Positions 43,176 through 52,295 of a stretch of DNA of 64,000 nt are shown here, in pieces (within the stretch, counting starts at the first letter, position 1; every line of letters starts with the position of its first letter). The position numbers and the translations under genes are program-made. The DNA is from Xenorhabdus anantnagensis (GTDB lineage: Bacteria > Pseudomonadota > Gammaproteobacteria > Enterobacterales > Enterobacteriaceae). The DNA is taken from assembly GCF_028598555.1 (NCBI RefSeq), contig NZ_JAQRFN010000019.1, positions 20,613 through 84,612 on the forward strand. The letters are read 5' to 3'. Below the pieces are notes generated by a model. It was given only the letters and a program-made list of their open reading frames with translations, was not told the origin of the DNA and did not search any database.

Positions 43176-43766
43176 CCAATATTGTGTGTGAGAGCTATTT
43201 TATTAAACAGCTGAATAATAATTTAATAATTTCAAATGGTAATATTAAAACTTGGTGAGCCTTAATATTTTTTGAGACCTCGGATATGAGGTGTCTTGAG
43301 CAACCAAATTGACAATATATACTCTATGGATTTGGATTTCAGGATGTATTAGCGGGAGCATTCGCACAGAAATTTACCATTTTTGCAAAAGAATTGCAGA
43401 GAAAACTGCCGGCTATGTTAACAATTACCGCATTGGACTATTAAGTGATAAATACGACAAAATGAAAATGACTAGACAGTTCCGGAGTTCCAGCTTACAA
43501 CCCCTGATAGCTTATTTATCACAACAATAATATCTGTGAAAACTGCCAACACCCTTGGGCAATGCAGGGAGAGGCAAAAGCTTTATCCTGTGCAGCAGCT
43601 AACGGCGATATCACGGCAACTCAGGCAGAAATCGAACTTTCTGCCATCATTATTGCGATGGTTGAAAGAAGTCTTTGATTGCCAGACTGACGCGCCGCCA
43701 TGCGGCTTGTCTGCTGACAATGGCATACAAAACCAACAACCGTTTTGTATGCCATCGTCCAGCAAT
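43176..43766. other. Intergenic region with a coding remnant and a long hairpin
   Basis: A plus-strand frame at 43511-43678 reads CENCQHPWAMQGEAKALS and ends MVERSL, preceded by stops. It looks like the end of a lost gene. Next to it, at 43720-43733/43742-43755, is a perfect 14-bp inverted repeat (ATGGCATACAAAAC). A second, diverged copy of this hairpin lies at 16036-16076. Upstream (43200-43500) there is no recognisable gene. Confidence 0.45.
43720..43755 (-). repeat. 14-bp inverted repeat downstream of TIGR03747
   Basis: ATGGCATACAAAAC and its exact complement flank an 8-nt loop just after the TIGR03747 stop on the minus strand. It has no clear T tract. The relic copy at 16036-16076 keeps pairing with different stem bases at several positions, which suggests a selected structure, perhaps a terminator or a binding site. 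Confidence 0.6.
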
Positions 43767-44525
43767 TTAAAGGTATTTCTTAAACATCGAAGTCGTGATC
43801 ACCACCGCCATTCCCAGCAAGAGCGCAGCAGGCAACAATATCACCGTGGGATACACCACATCCGGCCACGATAAATACAGCACACAGGAAATGGTGCAGG
43901 CCGGTTTAATGCCCCGCTTAGCATGATGGTAAACAAAACTCGATTCATAGCCTGCGCCATACCGGCGTAAGTCCCGTCGCCCCAGCCCGTCAACCAGCGC
44001 GACCAACACCACCATCACAAACAACGGAACGGACAGCACCAGAATGGCTAATCGAATTAACGTCACCATCGTGATAAACACGGTAGCCAGCGCATATTCC
44101 CGCAAATAACCCGATATATCCTGTAATACCCCATTGAATTCACGTATAAAATCATTGTGGCTATTAAGCTGATATTGGTGCTGCCCCTGTATCCAGTGCA
44201 GAAAACCACTGTCGACAAACAGCCATTGATACGCCTGCATCAACCACTCAGAGACCGTCTGTGACGGTTCAGACAATAACAGACTCCGGGTAAATTCCGT
44301 GGATAAAAATTGCAGCTCGGTTTTCATCATCGTCTGGCTGTGAGCCGCGCCCTCATCCGGCCAGAAAAAAGCCATACCCAAATATTCCAGTAACAGGCTG
44401 AACAGCCACGACATCACAATAAAGCCAATGAGCTGCCACGGCCATTCCCACAGCACACGATACAGCAGGCCATGCTTGCGGGGCGGTTGGGAAGTGGTGC
44501 GGGACGGGTTTTCTGATTGTGCCAT
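43767..44525 (-). CDS. ICE conjugation membrane protein TIGR03747
   Basis: 252 residues with several membrane segments (about 28-50, 145-185 and C-terminal LLPAALLLGMAVVIT). The central soluble part contains WLMQAYQWLFVDSGFLH. This is TIGR03747, located right after TraD (9 nt apart), as in related ICEs. A relic of its end lies at 16012-16215. Confidence 0.86.
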   Translation of the reverse strand: MAQSENPSRTTSQPPRKHGLLYRVLWEWPWQLIGFIVMSWLFSLLLEYLGMAFFWPDEGAAHSQTMMKTELQFLSTEFTRSLLLSEPSQTVSEWLMQAYQWLFVDSGFLHWIQGQHQYQLNSHNDFIREFNGVLQDISGYLREYALATVFITMVTLIRLAILVLSVPLFVMVVLVALVDGLGRRDLRRYGAGYESSFVYHHAKRGIKPACTISCVLYLSWPDVVYPTVILLPAALLLGMAVVITTSMFKKYL

Positions 44526-44534
44526 GACGCGAAA

Positions 44535-46598
44535 TTACCCCTTCTCTTCCCACCAGTTTTCACTGGTGCGGTAGTGCCGCCGCATATGCTCAGCGATGTT
44601 CTGCAAACTCGCCGGCATCAGGGCATCATCGTCATCACCGGTGGGCAGAGGTATGCGAATTTTCCACAACTGTCCGCCCTCCAATAAGGCGAATGCCTGC
44701 CCTTTCGGCAGATTAATCATCTCAGCCGGCGTCACCAGCGGCGTTTTGACTGTGCCGACCCTATCCTGCGTGGATGAGGTAAAATCCTGTCCCTGTTCAA
44801 CATCGGCGATATCTGAGTGCCCTGAGACCAGTGTCTTGCTGTAGATTTCCACTTCGGGCAACTGGCTGGTGAGCAGTTCTGCCGTCCGGTTATCCCGTAC
44901 CCGCAGCATAATCAGGGTATTAAAGTTACCAATCACCTGTGCGGTTTTGGCCGGGCTGCCGATACGGGCTTCGATATCCGAGGAGGTCTGGGTATAGGCC
45001 GTCACCTGCATACCGGCACCCCCGCCTTTATTAATCAGCGGGATAAACTCATCGCCCATCAGTTCATTGAATTCATCACAGTGCAGGTTAATCGCCAGTT
45101 TCCCATCCTGGCGAACCGGCAACCCCGCATTCATACCGTACTTATAAATCTGCCCAGCCACACTGACCAAATCGGCAAACATACTGTTGCCCACCGCCGA
45201 AGCCACATCGCTGTCAGACAGTGCATCCAGTCCGATATAAACAATGCCGTTTTTGCGGATCACCTGTTCCCAGTCGAAAATGGGGCGCAAGTCCGCCATA
45301 TTGAGATAATCCGGTGATAACAGTTCTGCGATTTTTCCCGTGGTCAGCTTTTCCAGCAGAGGCAGCAGGGACGCAACAATTTTATCAAAATAGGTGCGGT
45401 CATAACGCACGGCTGAACGTAACCCATCCAGAATGGGGTCATAGAGCTGTTTACCTGCCTCAGAACTGAGCGTCATTTCCATTGCCCACAGCCGGAGCGC
45501 ATCCGGCTGCCCCTGCATATTGCGCGGGATATCTTTTTCTTTCAGCTTGCCGAGGGTTTGGTTGATTTGTTCCAGCAGCACAGGCTGCCTGTCTGCCATC
45601 ACTTTGGTGGCATAGAGCTGATACAGTTCGCTGATATTATTGACGTAACGCGTGATAAGCGTGTAATCCGGCCGGTGCCCCAGCGCCACCAACGCACGGG
45701 CGACAATATTAACAAACCGCCAGGCAAATTCCCGGAATGCCGCACTGTTGCCTTCACCACTGAGTTGCCCCGCCAGACGGGAAGCGACTTCCGAGACCCG
45801 GCCAAACCGCCCGACCGCATTATAACGTGCCGAGATTTCCGGCCAGCCCAGATGAAAGAGGGACAGTTCACTGCCACGGCCGGCCCGGTGGGCTTCTGCC
45901 CAGATGCGCCTTAACAGGTCGGCATCCCCTTTGGGATCGAAGACAATCACCACCTCACCCCGCCGGATATCCTGCGTTATCAGCAGTTCAGCCAGCCGGG
46001 TTTTTCCCACGCGAGTCGTGCCCATCACTAAGGTATGCCCGACCCGCTCACGCAGATCCATAAACACTTCGGCTTCCTGCGGTTCAATACCGTGGATCAT
46101 GGAATTACCCCCAACCGGCGGCAATGGTCGCACCGGATTTAACGGGGAATCTTTACGCAACAGATTTGACAATGCCGGCCAGCGGTATTCGGTTCGATGC
46201 TCCAGTAAACGGGCAAGCTGATAAACCTGAGAGGGTTGCACAAATCGTTCGACTTCCGGTCGCCGCGTATCCTGCAAACGCTGGGTATGCTTCTGCTGCC
46301 AGCGAAACCCCCGGCCCAGAAACAAACGTTGATGACTGACGGGAATGTGTTTTGTGCTCATCTGGTAACGCGGTAAACGACTCAGATTTCGGCGATAGCG
46401 GATAACCTGCATGCCCTGCCATGTGCGTATTATCGCTAATACAGTAAAACTCCCGGCCATCACATAGCTGACGGAGGGTGCCAGTGCAATCGCCCAGGGA
46501 GCCCGAATGCAGATAAATGCGGCAACCGCTGAAACCACAGCGGTATTCAGCTCAACAGCCGGACGCAGCAGGGCTTCAACCACATAACGACGGCTCAT
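44535..46598 (-). CDS. traD: Type IV coupling protein TraD, SXT/TOL type (TIGR03743)
   Basis: 687 residues. N-terminal membrane segments (about 15-55), Walker A MGTTRVGKTRLAELL (about 192-205), Walker B EVVIVFDPKGDADLL (about 213-226) and the conserved LHCDEFNELMGDEF. TraD brings the relaxosome to the transfer channel. It overlaps the TIGR03765 gene by 4 nt. Its partner relaxase is outside the window. Confidence 0.92.
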   Translation of the reverse strand: MSRRYVVEALLRPAVELNTAVVSAVAAFICIRAPWAIALAPSVSYVMAGSFTVLAIIRTWQGMQVIRYRRNLSRLPRYQMSTKHIPVSHQRLFLGRGFRWQQKHTQRLQDTRRPEVERFVQPSQVYQLARLLEHRTEYRWPALSNLLRKDSPLNPVRPLPPVGGNSMIHGIEPQEAEVFMDLRERVGHTLVMGTTRVGKTRLAELLITQDIRRGEVVIVFDPKGDADLLRRIWAEAHRAGRGSELSLFHLGWPEISARYNAVGRFGRVSEVASRLAGQLSGEGNSAAFREFAWRFVNIVARALVALGHRPDYTLITRYVNNISELYQLYATKVMADRQPVLLEQINQTLGKLKEKDIPRNMQGQPDALRLWAMEMTLSSEAGKQLYDPILDGLRSAVRYDRTYFDKIVASLLPLLEKLTTGKIAELLSPDYLNMADLRPIFDWEQVIRKNGIVYIGLDALSDSDVASAVGNSMFADLVSVAGQIYKYGMNAGLPVRQDGKLAINLHCDEFNELMGDEFIPLINKGGGAGMQVTAYTQTSSDIEARIGSPAKTAQVIGNFNTLIMLRVRDNRTAELLTSQLPEVEIYSKTLVSGHSDIADVEQGQDFTSSTQDRVGTVKTPLVTPAEMINLPKGQAFALLEGGQLWKIRIPLPTGDDDDALMPASLQNIAEHMRRHYRTSENWWEEKG

Positions 46599-47113
46599 GG
46601 TGAGGACTGCTGCGTAAGTGCATTTTCAGTGATCAACACCGGATAATGCTGTAACTGCAAACGACGCGCCAGCTCTGTGCCGGAGGCAGGTGACAGGTGT
46701 AAACCCGGAGCCAACGCACGCAGCGTCTGTAAGCCCGCCATTTCCCTGACATTGACGACCAGTCCCACCGCATGCAATTGTGCCAGACGGGCTGCATGCT
46801 GACTTAGCCACTGACGAGAGTCAGGATCATCGCCTATCAGAAATAACGCGCCAATCCCCGGCAATTGCAGTGAGCGGTTTACTATTTTTCCCGGTGTCAG
46901 TTCCGGTGTGTTAACCGGCAGCATGGCTGCTTCCCCCGCCACTTCTGGCGAGAAAGGGTGTGATTGTGCAGCACGAGAATTCGGCTGGGCATGAATGCTT
47001 TCATAAAAGGGCGAGGCATCTTTGCCGCCTAAATCGGCAATCACGTTCAGTTCGGCCTGACCGGTAGTCATCCATAACAGACCGATAATGGGAAATACGC
47101 TCAGCCGTTTCAT
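46595..47113 (-). CDS. ICE protein TIGR03765 (PFL_4695 family)
   Basis: 172 residues from ATG 47113, which overlaps the stop of the upstream gene (ATGA). A signal peptide (KRLSVFPIIGLLWMTTGQAE) precedes a soluble domain (IADLGGKDASPFYESI ... PGIGALFLIGDDPDSRQWL). The family has no known activity. Confidence 0.85.
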   Translation of the reverse strand: MKRLSVFPIIGLLWMTTGQAELNVIADLGGKDASPFYESIHAQPNSRAAQSHPFSPEVAGEAAMLPVNTPELTPGKIVNRSLQLPGIGALFLIGDDPDSRQWLSQHAARLAQLHAVGLVVNVREMAGLQTLRALAPGLHLSPASGTELARRLQLQHYPVLITENALTQQSSP

Positions 47114-47811
47114 TGTAATGAAGTGACCTGCCATCCTTGTTTCCCCTGTCGTAATAATACCGGCATCAGTCCTTTGCCAAACCGGAACCAGTATCCTGCA
47201 TCATGATTCAGCGTGATTTGTCGGGTACGGACCTGTTCAACCGGAATATGATGCGTTTTAGCCCACTGCCGTAAGATGTCATCATTACGTTGGCTGTCGA
47301 CCAGATAGATATCCACCGGCTGCTTTGCCGCCAGTACTTCAGCCAAACGGGTATCACATGATGGGCAATCTTTGGCTCTGACAAACAGAGCCAACCGACC
47401 GTTTGCTTCATGCGATTTTTCCATATTGACCGGCAAAACATCAGGAAACAGCCGCTGCCAGGCCGCATTCACTTCCCGCTGGAAACGCAGCTCTTTTTCA
47501 GTGCGGGCAAACTCGGCCTTCACCCACTGTTCAGCATAACGGCGGCGTTCAGCCTCGCTTTCGGCTTCAATCCCTAATGCGGTCAACGGATCAAGTCCCG
47601 GCGATTGGATACCCCGCGGCCCGTTCATCAGGTGCTGATAACGCTGATATTCACCGGCACTTAGCTGCCACTGCTCAGCCTGACTTTTCAGGGATTGCGG
47701 CTGGCTTTCTGTCGTGTGTGTCTGCTGCGAAGTTAACGGTGTCGGCGTGACTGCCCAGACCGGACTGCTCAGCAGCCATACCAACACACTGAGCGGGTGT
47801 AATTTCATCAA
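47110..47811 (-). CDS. ICE protein TIGR03759 (PFL_4693 family)
   Basis: 233 residues. Signal peptide (HPLSVLVWLLSSPVWA), then the region WQLSAGEYQRYQHLMNGPRGIQSPGLDPLTALGI and a C-terminal thioredoxin-like part with RAKDCPSCDTRLAEVL (CxxC). It may act on disulfides in the periplasm. It overlaps both neighbours. Confidence 0.85.
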   Translation of the reverse strand: MMKLHPLSVLVWLLSSPVWAVTPTPLTSQQTHTTESQPQSLKSQAEQWQLSAGEYQRYQHLMNGPRGIQSPGLDPLTALGIEAESEAERRRYAEQWVKAEFARTEKELRFQREVNAAWQRLFPDVLPVNMEKSHEANGRLALFVRAKDCPSCDTRLAEVLAAKQPVDIYLVDSQRNDDILRQWAKTHHIPVEQVRTRQITLNHDAGYWFRFGKGLMPVLLRQGKQGWQVTSLQ

Positions 47812-48350
47812 CGCCCTCCCGACTGAGGTTGTTTAGCCGGAGCCGGGAGTTGATAACCCTGTCGCAAATGGTGGCAAACGACACGCTGCACCTCATCCAC
47901 TTCCAGTTTCCAGGCCGGACCTGCCATCACCTGCAACGCAGTACGTAACCGAATCGGACCCAACTGCGCGTGTACGGATGGCAGCGGCTGGCGATATAAA
48001 ATGTCATTCCTCTTGTCAGGTGTACAGAGTGCGTAACCGGATTGACGTAATGCATAACGCATCGCATCAGCCACCGTGGGGCTCTGGGACGCGGGGAGCT
48101 GAATATCCATCAGTTGGGAAAGTGGATCACGCTGCGCCGCTGTCGGGTCGGTACTGACCAGCACATAGCGGCCATAACGAACGACTTCGGGTGTTTGCTG
48201 ATAAATATCCGGTGAAACCGACTGCACATTTTGTGTCAGCGTCACGGAAGAAAAACTATTTTGAGAAAGCTGAGGTTGCGGTTGTTTCACGGGTATCGTG
48301 CATCCCGCCAGTGTGACCGTGATTAAGCCGATTAACACCGTTATTTTCAT
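47808..48350 (-). CDS. PilL N-terminal-domain lipoprotein
   Basis: 180 residues, lipobox TLAGCTIP. The mature part contains TPEVVRYGRYVLVSTDPTAAQRDPL and VADAMRYALRQSGYALC, typical of the PilL/PFGI-1 ICE N-terminal domain. This domain relates to the N0/STN domain of secretins. No other pil genes are in the window, so it probably serves the transfer channel. A hairpin in its leader can mask the SD. Confidence 0.78.
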   Translation of the reverse strand: MKITVLIGLITVTLAGCTIPVKQPQPQLSQNSFSSVTLTQNVQSVSPDIYQQTPEVVRYGRYVLVSTDPTAAQRDPLSQLMDIQLPASQSPTVADAMRYALRQSGYALCTPDKRNDILYRQPLPSVHAQLGPIRLRTALQVMAGPAWKLEVDEVQRVVCHHLRQGYQLPAPAKQPQSGGR

Positions 48351-48358
48351 GCCAAATA

Positions 48359-48402
48359 GGTTCCTGCTCAGTCGTAAAATAATCCTGACTATGCAAGGAA
48401 CC
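48359..48402 (-). promoter_or_regulatory. SD-masking leader hairpin of the PilL-like gene
   Basis: GGTTCCTTGC (48393-48402) pairs with GCAGGAACC (48359-48367), which holds the AGGAA ribosome-binding site before ATG 48350. A second short stem inside (AGTC/GACT, 48370-48373/48387-48390) supports the fold. The geometry differs from the five leaders near the antirestriction genes, but the outcome (SD buried) is alike. Confidence 0.5.
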
Positions 48403-48500
48403 CTGTGATGTATTCAATGAACAACTCAACTGTGTTTGCTGAAAATTAATATGCCGAAAAAACGTTATTGTGTGTCAATGTTAGTTTTTTTATCCGTGCG

Positions 48501-48788
48501 TTATTCAGCCGCTGCCTGATTTTCATCAACCGACTGACGGATTTTTCGTTCAATAAAATTGCCGTAGTCATCGAAATAACGACTAGGCCAGATTTCAGCG
48601 GGTTCCATTCCCAAACGGGTGGCGATGATGAGTTCCCCCTTCGGCCACGAGCGGGATAAGGTATTAGCCAGAGTGGAAGAACTGAGTCCCGATTCGCGGG
48701 ATAAAGCGGCGAGTGTCGTACCACGTTTGCGTAATGCACAAATAATTTCGGCTGGGTGCCAGTCTTGCTGAGTGTGAATCATCGTCAT
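48501..48788 (-). CDS. Ner/Nlp family HTH regulator
   Basis: 95 residues. HPAEIICALRKRGTTLAALSRESGLSSSTLANTLSRSWPKGE is a Ner/Nlp helix-turn-helix, and PAEIWPSRYFDD is the typical end. Small regulators of this type control phage Mu-like and ICE genes. It faces the structured region at 48818-48997, which may be its operator or a divergent RNA. Confidence 0.85.
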   Translation of the reverse strand: MTMIHTQQDWHPAEIICALRKRGTTLAALSRESGLSSSTLANTLSRSWPKGELIIATRLGMEPAEIWPSRYFDDYGNFIERKIRQSVDENQAAAE

Positions 48789-48817
48789 ACCTGCTTCCCC
48801 TTCTGTAGATTATTGGT

Positions 48818-48997
48818 GGTGGTTCAGACAGGGTTTGCAATACCGGGAGTAACCGTCCGGCGAGACCGAAGCCTCCCCTGCCTGAACCGCCATTGAAGGT
48901 GCGATAGCAGGCACACTGGCAGAAAATTTCTACCAGTGGGTTACTCTTTAACAGGGTTGCAAATCCCCGACTATCAGATTTTGCTGATAGTTTTTTT
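48818..48997 (+). ncRNA. Candidate structured RNA ending in an intrinsic terminator
   Basis: Three hairpins in a row: a 16-bp stem (48818-48833 with 48876-48891, one G-T pair and one A-C mismatch), a palindrome (48914-48938, CACTGG/CCAGTG with 12-bp arms and one mismatch), and a strong terminator (48970-48977/48984-48991 plus seven T). No gene is on the plus strand before it, so a short transcript starting near 48800, divergent from the Ner-like gene, would explain the terminator. The stems could instead be operator sites for Ner. Not matched to any RNA family I know. Confidence 0.5.
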
Positions 48998-49196
48998 ACT
49001 TTAACTGATTGAGTTATCTAATTCAATAATCGAACATGTAAATACAATAAGTAAATTAGGTAAATGAAATAACCAATCTAAAAAAATAAACCAAATATAT
49101 CAATATGATAGTTTTCATACACTGCCTTAACATTTAAGGTGGCAAACGAAAAAATATCTATTAATGGCTATTCACACATTACTTATTATCAGGATC
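48992..49196. other. AT-rich spacer
   Basis: Poly-A/T-rich, no gene seen. It lies between the structured region and the terminator at 49197. Confidence 0.5.
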
Positions 49197-49224
49197 AAAA
49201 AAGGCCCCTTCGGGAGCCTTTTTT
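49197..49224. terminator. Bidirectional intrinsic terminator
   Basis: AAAAAAGGC and GCCTTTTTT flank CCCTTCGGGA, a perfect stem with T tract on both strands. It insulates the Abi gene from the Ner/PilL side. Confidence 0.85.
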
Positions 49225-49417
49225 GAAAAATATTCTTCACACTCCGACCATCAATAAAAATGAGTAGGGGCGGGTGCTTACACAAATAGAGTTGCCTCTG
49301 GTTACAGATTATATAACATTCAATAAAATGCGTCAATGCATGCACTTTCGCCATATAAATCCAGATAAAACAAAAGTATACTACACAAAATCAATAAAAA
49401 ATGGACATCGCAACGCA

Positions 49418-50467
49418 ATGACTATTGAAGCCATCACAAGATCACTTTCCGCTTCTAGATTTGCTACCTATCAATTACCAATTCTTGGTGGCGCATCCCC
49501 TGAACAATGTTTAGGTGTTTATTTATGGAATAAACAACTGGCCAGTGCTTTCTTACCTGCGTTACAAGTCATTGAAGTTTCATTACGCAACGCCCTCTAT
49601 CAGTCTTATATTCACTATGAAGAAGAACGGATTGAACGCAATTTTGCCAGCCATGTTTGGGCAGAGAAAAAATCCCAAATAGACGGCCATTGGTTCGTCA
49701 ATGCGTTCACACAACGGAATAATCCCGGTGCTTATAAAGGCATTCAGGCAGCCATAAACCAGTTAGAGAAAGAGAAAAAACCTCATACGCCTGAAAACAT
49801 TATCGCCAAACTGACCTTTGGTTTCTGGGTTTCTATGGTCAGAAATGATTTTGATATTCAAAAAAAACCTTACTTGGTACTTTGGCCCCATTTGAGAGGT
49901 TCAGTTTTCCCAAACGCATTGAATACGCAAACAAGCCGCCCATTATCGATTAATAGCATTAGTAATGAGCTAAAAGAAATTAACAAAATTCGTAACCGAC
50001 TCTCTCATCATGAACCTCTGTGGCGTGATCAAAAGGCGTATCAGGTTGAAGATATTGTCAATAAAGTGATTGAGCATTACGAACGTTGTTTAAAAGTTAT
50101 TAATTGGATCAACCCATCAAACCTTAAGCTATTAGATATTATTGAAAATAATCAAAAAATGGCAGAGTTATGCAGCCTTCATTCACTCTGGAAAAATAAA
50201 CAACTTCCGGAAGGAATATCATCACTGCATATCAATAAAGACTGGAGAAAATTAGTCATTTTAGACGCTTCTCATATCGGGGAAATTGTTCATATTTCGG
50301 ATAATCACATTTTAATAAAAAGCAGAAAAGATAAGGCGATATTTTTTGGAAGAAAAGAAGAGCTTGATGGTGAAATTGATGCATATCAACAACATGATTT
50401 AGTGAAATATTACCCAGAATCAAGCACTGGACGTTATCCCAATGCAAAAAGGATTATCAAAGTGTAA
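49418..50467 (+). CDS. Abi_2-like abortive infection protein with HEPN motif
   Basis: 349 residues from ATG 49418. The frame is open further upstream to 49274, but the sequence before 49418 is not Abi-like. It contains LPALQVIEVSLRNALYQSYI, KLTFGFWVSM and the NKIRNRLSHHEPLW block, with the Rx4H motif of HEPN ribonucleases. Proteins of the Abi_2 family (AbiD/AbiF) stop phage growth. The C-terminal ~80 residues are less conserved. Cargo, on the plus strand. Confidence 0.78.
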   Translation: MTIEAITRSLSASRFATYQLPILGGASPEQCLGVYLWNKQLASAFLPALQVIEVSLRNALYQSYIHYEEERIERNFASHVWAEKKSQIDGHWFVNAFTQRNNPGAYKGIQAAINQLEKEKKPHTPENIIAKLTFGFWVSMVRNDFDIQKKPYLVLWPHLRGSVFPNALNTQTSRPLSINSISNELKEINKIRNRLSHHEPLWRDQKAYQVEDIVNKVIEHYERCLKVINWINPSNLKLLDIIENNQKMAELCSLHSLWKNKQLPEGISSLHINKDWRKLVILDASHIGEIVHISDNHILIKSRKDKAIFFGRKEELDGEIDAYQQHDLVKYYPESSTGRYPNAKRIIKV

Positions 50468-50495
50468 TTTGTTATTTAATGACTTCAGTTTTGAC

Positions 50496-51650
50496 TTATG
50501 GCCATGTAAAACTACTCATGACACTATCAAGCTCAAGACTGGGATTATAAATAAAGAATTCGCCTTTCATCAGAATCTGAGCATTTCGTTGTGCACCGGT
50601 ATATTCTATATGATCACCATTACGGGTGATGCTAAATTCGGATATTCCAGATAAGTGTTCAATATTGACTATAGAATTATCGTTATAAGAATGATATATG
50701 TGGCTTGCAACAGTGCCAGAAAAACAACAGGCCGCCGCTAAACAACAACCACCGGATACAGCAATAGATGAATGTACACTTTTGGGAGTAAGATATCTGA
50801 TGTTAATGTCGCCTCTATCCAGAGGAGGAGAAATAATGGCAATTTTAGGCTGAGTTATAGACTGTTTCAGATCCGTTTCACTCATCACTGTTCCGTCTTT
50901 CTTAGTGATTCCCATTTTAGCCCCCATGCCAAGCCTTACCTCCATAATCTTGTCTTGTAATATCTTATTATTTTCAATTTCATCGGCATTTTCGTAACCA
51001 GTGATCCCTAAACTTTCTGCGTTGATAATAATCATCGGCACAACAACATCTATGCAGGTAAGTAGAATATTATTAAATGAATCAATTAAATTCCCCGTAG
51101 GAAAAAGAGCCTTTGTCTTTGAACATGCGGGGTCTTTAAAGGAGACGTTAACTTCGGGGAAATCACCAATAACACCAGGGATATCCGTTAATTGGTATTC
51201 AGGAGATACATCAGGCATTTCACATAAAATATTTTTATGCGTATTTGTGTTATAAATATTTAATTTTCCATCGGGCATTAACAATTTTTCTTCGGGTAAA
51301 TCTCTTATAACCAATGGGATGGATGAGGTCATATTCCCACAATTAATATCCCATGACACTGTATTACTGTCTTTTTCAAGTTGTGCAAAAGTGCTAATCA
51401 CCTTTTTAGACTGATAATCTATATCAATGATAAAAGCTTTATTGCTTGTTGTTTTTTCTCTACCTAATCCATGTAATTATTTATTATTTTTAACTTCTCC
51501 AACTAAAGGTACTCCCATTATATGCCTGATAATTTCTTCTTTTATCTCTTTCTCTTTTGGTAAATGTTTCTGTAGCAAAACTATACCGGTGGAAGTTCCA
51601 CCTCTGACATAATAGAGTGGTATCTTAATTGGAGTGGATATTTTTTTCAT
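50496..51650 (-). pseudogene. PrpF-like isomerase with an in-frame stop
   Basis: From ATG 51650 the protein starts MKKISTPIKIPLYYVRGGTSTGIVL, the PrpF N-terminus (RGGTSkg). It is cut by TAA at 51477-51479 after 57 codons. In the same frame the rest is intact to 50496: KTKALFPTGNLIDSF, LTCIDVVVPMIIINAESLG, PPLDRGDINIR. PrpF-type proteins isomerise aconitate-like acids. CAA to TAA is a one-base change. AT-rich, 18 nt after the hydroxylase gene, so they were one unit. Confidence 0.8.
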
Positions 51651-51668
51651 AAAATCACCATTGAGAAA

Positions 51669-52286
51669 TCAGTATTTCTTCAGAGGCCTTAATATGGATT
51701 CGACTGTGTCCACATCTCTTTGGTAGGCTAAACCATAATTCCAATTTTTCTTAAAAGTTTTATTATTATAAGTATTAAACAACTTATCCCAGACAGTAAA
51801 TATAAATGAATAATTTGTATTACTATTTTTGTATCCTTTATCATGATGAAATTCATGAAACCGTGGTGTTGTAATTAAATAAGATAATAATTTTTCTGAT
51901 TTAATGGGCAACCTAATTCTTGAGTGGTGAAAAATGGCAATAATGTATCCAAAAACAGAATGAATCAAAATGGCTTCTAACGATATTCCTAATAGGAAAA
52001 TTATTACCAAATTAAAGAAAGTGTGTAAAATTAACTCAAAAAAATGTACCCTCAGCCCTGTTGTGGCATCTAAAATCTCATCAAGATGATGAATTTCATG
52101 GAATCTCCACATAAATCTATATTTATGACTCATGCGATGAAATATATAACCTGACAGATCAAGGATGATAACACCTATGAAGACATCTAATAACGATGAA
52201 GTCTCCCCTGAATAAGATAACACATGTGTTAAAGGATGGTAGCTTGCATAAAAAACAACAGGAACCATGAATAAAACAGACACCAT
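51669..52286 (-). CDS. Fatty-acid hydroxylase / sterol desaturase family membrane protein
   Basis: About 205 residues from ATG 52286 (a TTG lies at 52295; the SD is weak). Histidine boxes HRMSH, HEIHH and HEFHH bind the di-iron centre. Two hydrophobic stretches (ILDLSGYIFH region and HTFFNLVIIFLLGISLEAILIHS) are membrane segments. The protein is short for the family, which usually has 250-300 residues, so the N-terminus could be truncated. The substrate is unknown. Confidence 0.72.
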   Translation of the reverse strand: MVSVLFMVPVVFYASYHPLTHVLSYSGETSSLLDVFIGVIILDLSGYIFHRMSHKYRFMWRFHEIHHLDEILDATTGLRVHFFELILHTFFNLVIIFLLGISLEAILIHSVFGYIIAIFHHSRIRLPIKSEKLLSYLITTPRFHEFHHDKGYKNSNTNYSFIFTVWDKLFNTYNNKTFKKNWNYGLAYQRDVDTVESILRPLKKY

Positions 52287-52295
52287 TCTTGTCAA

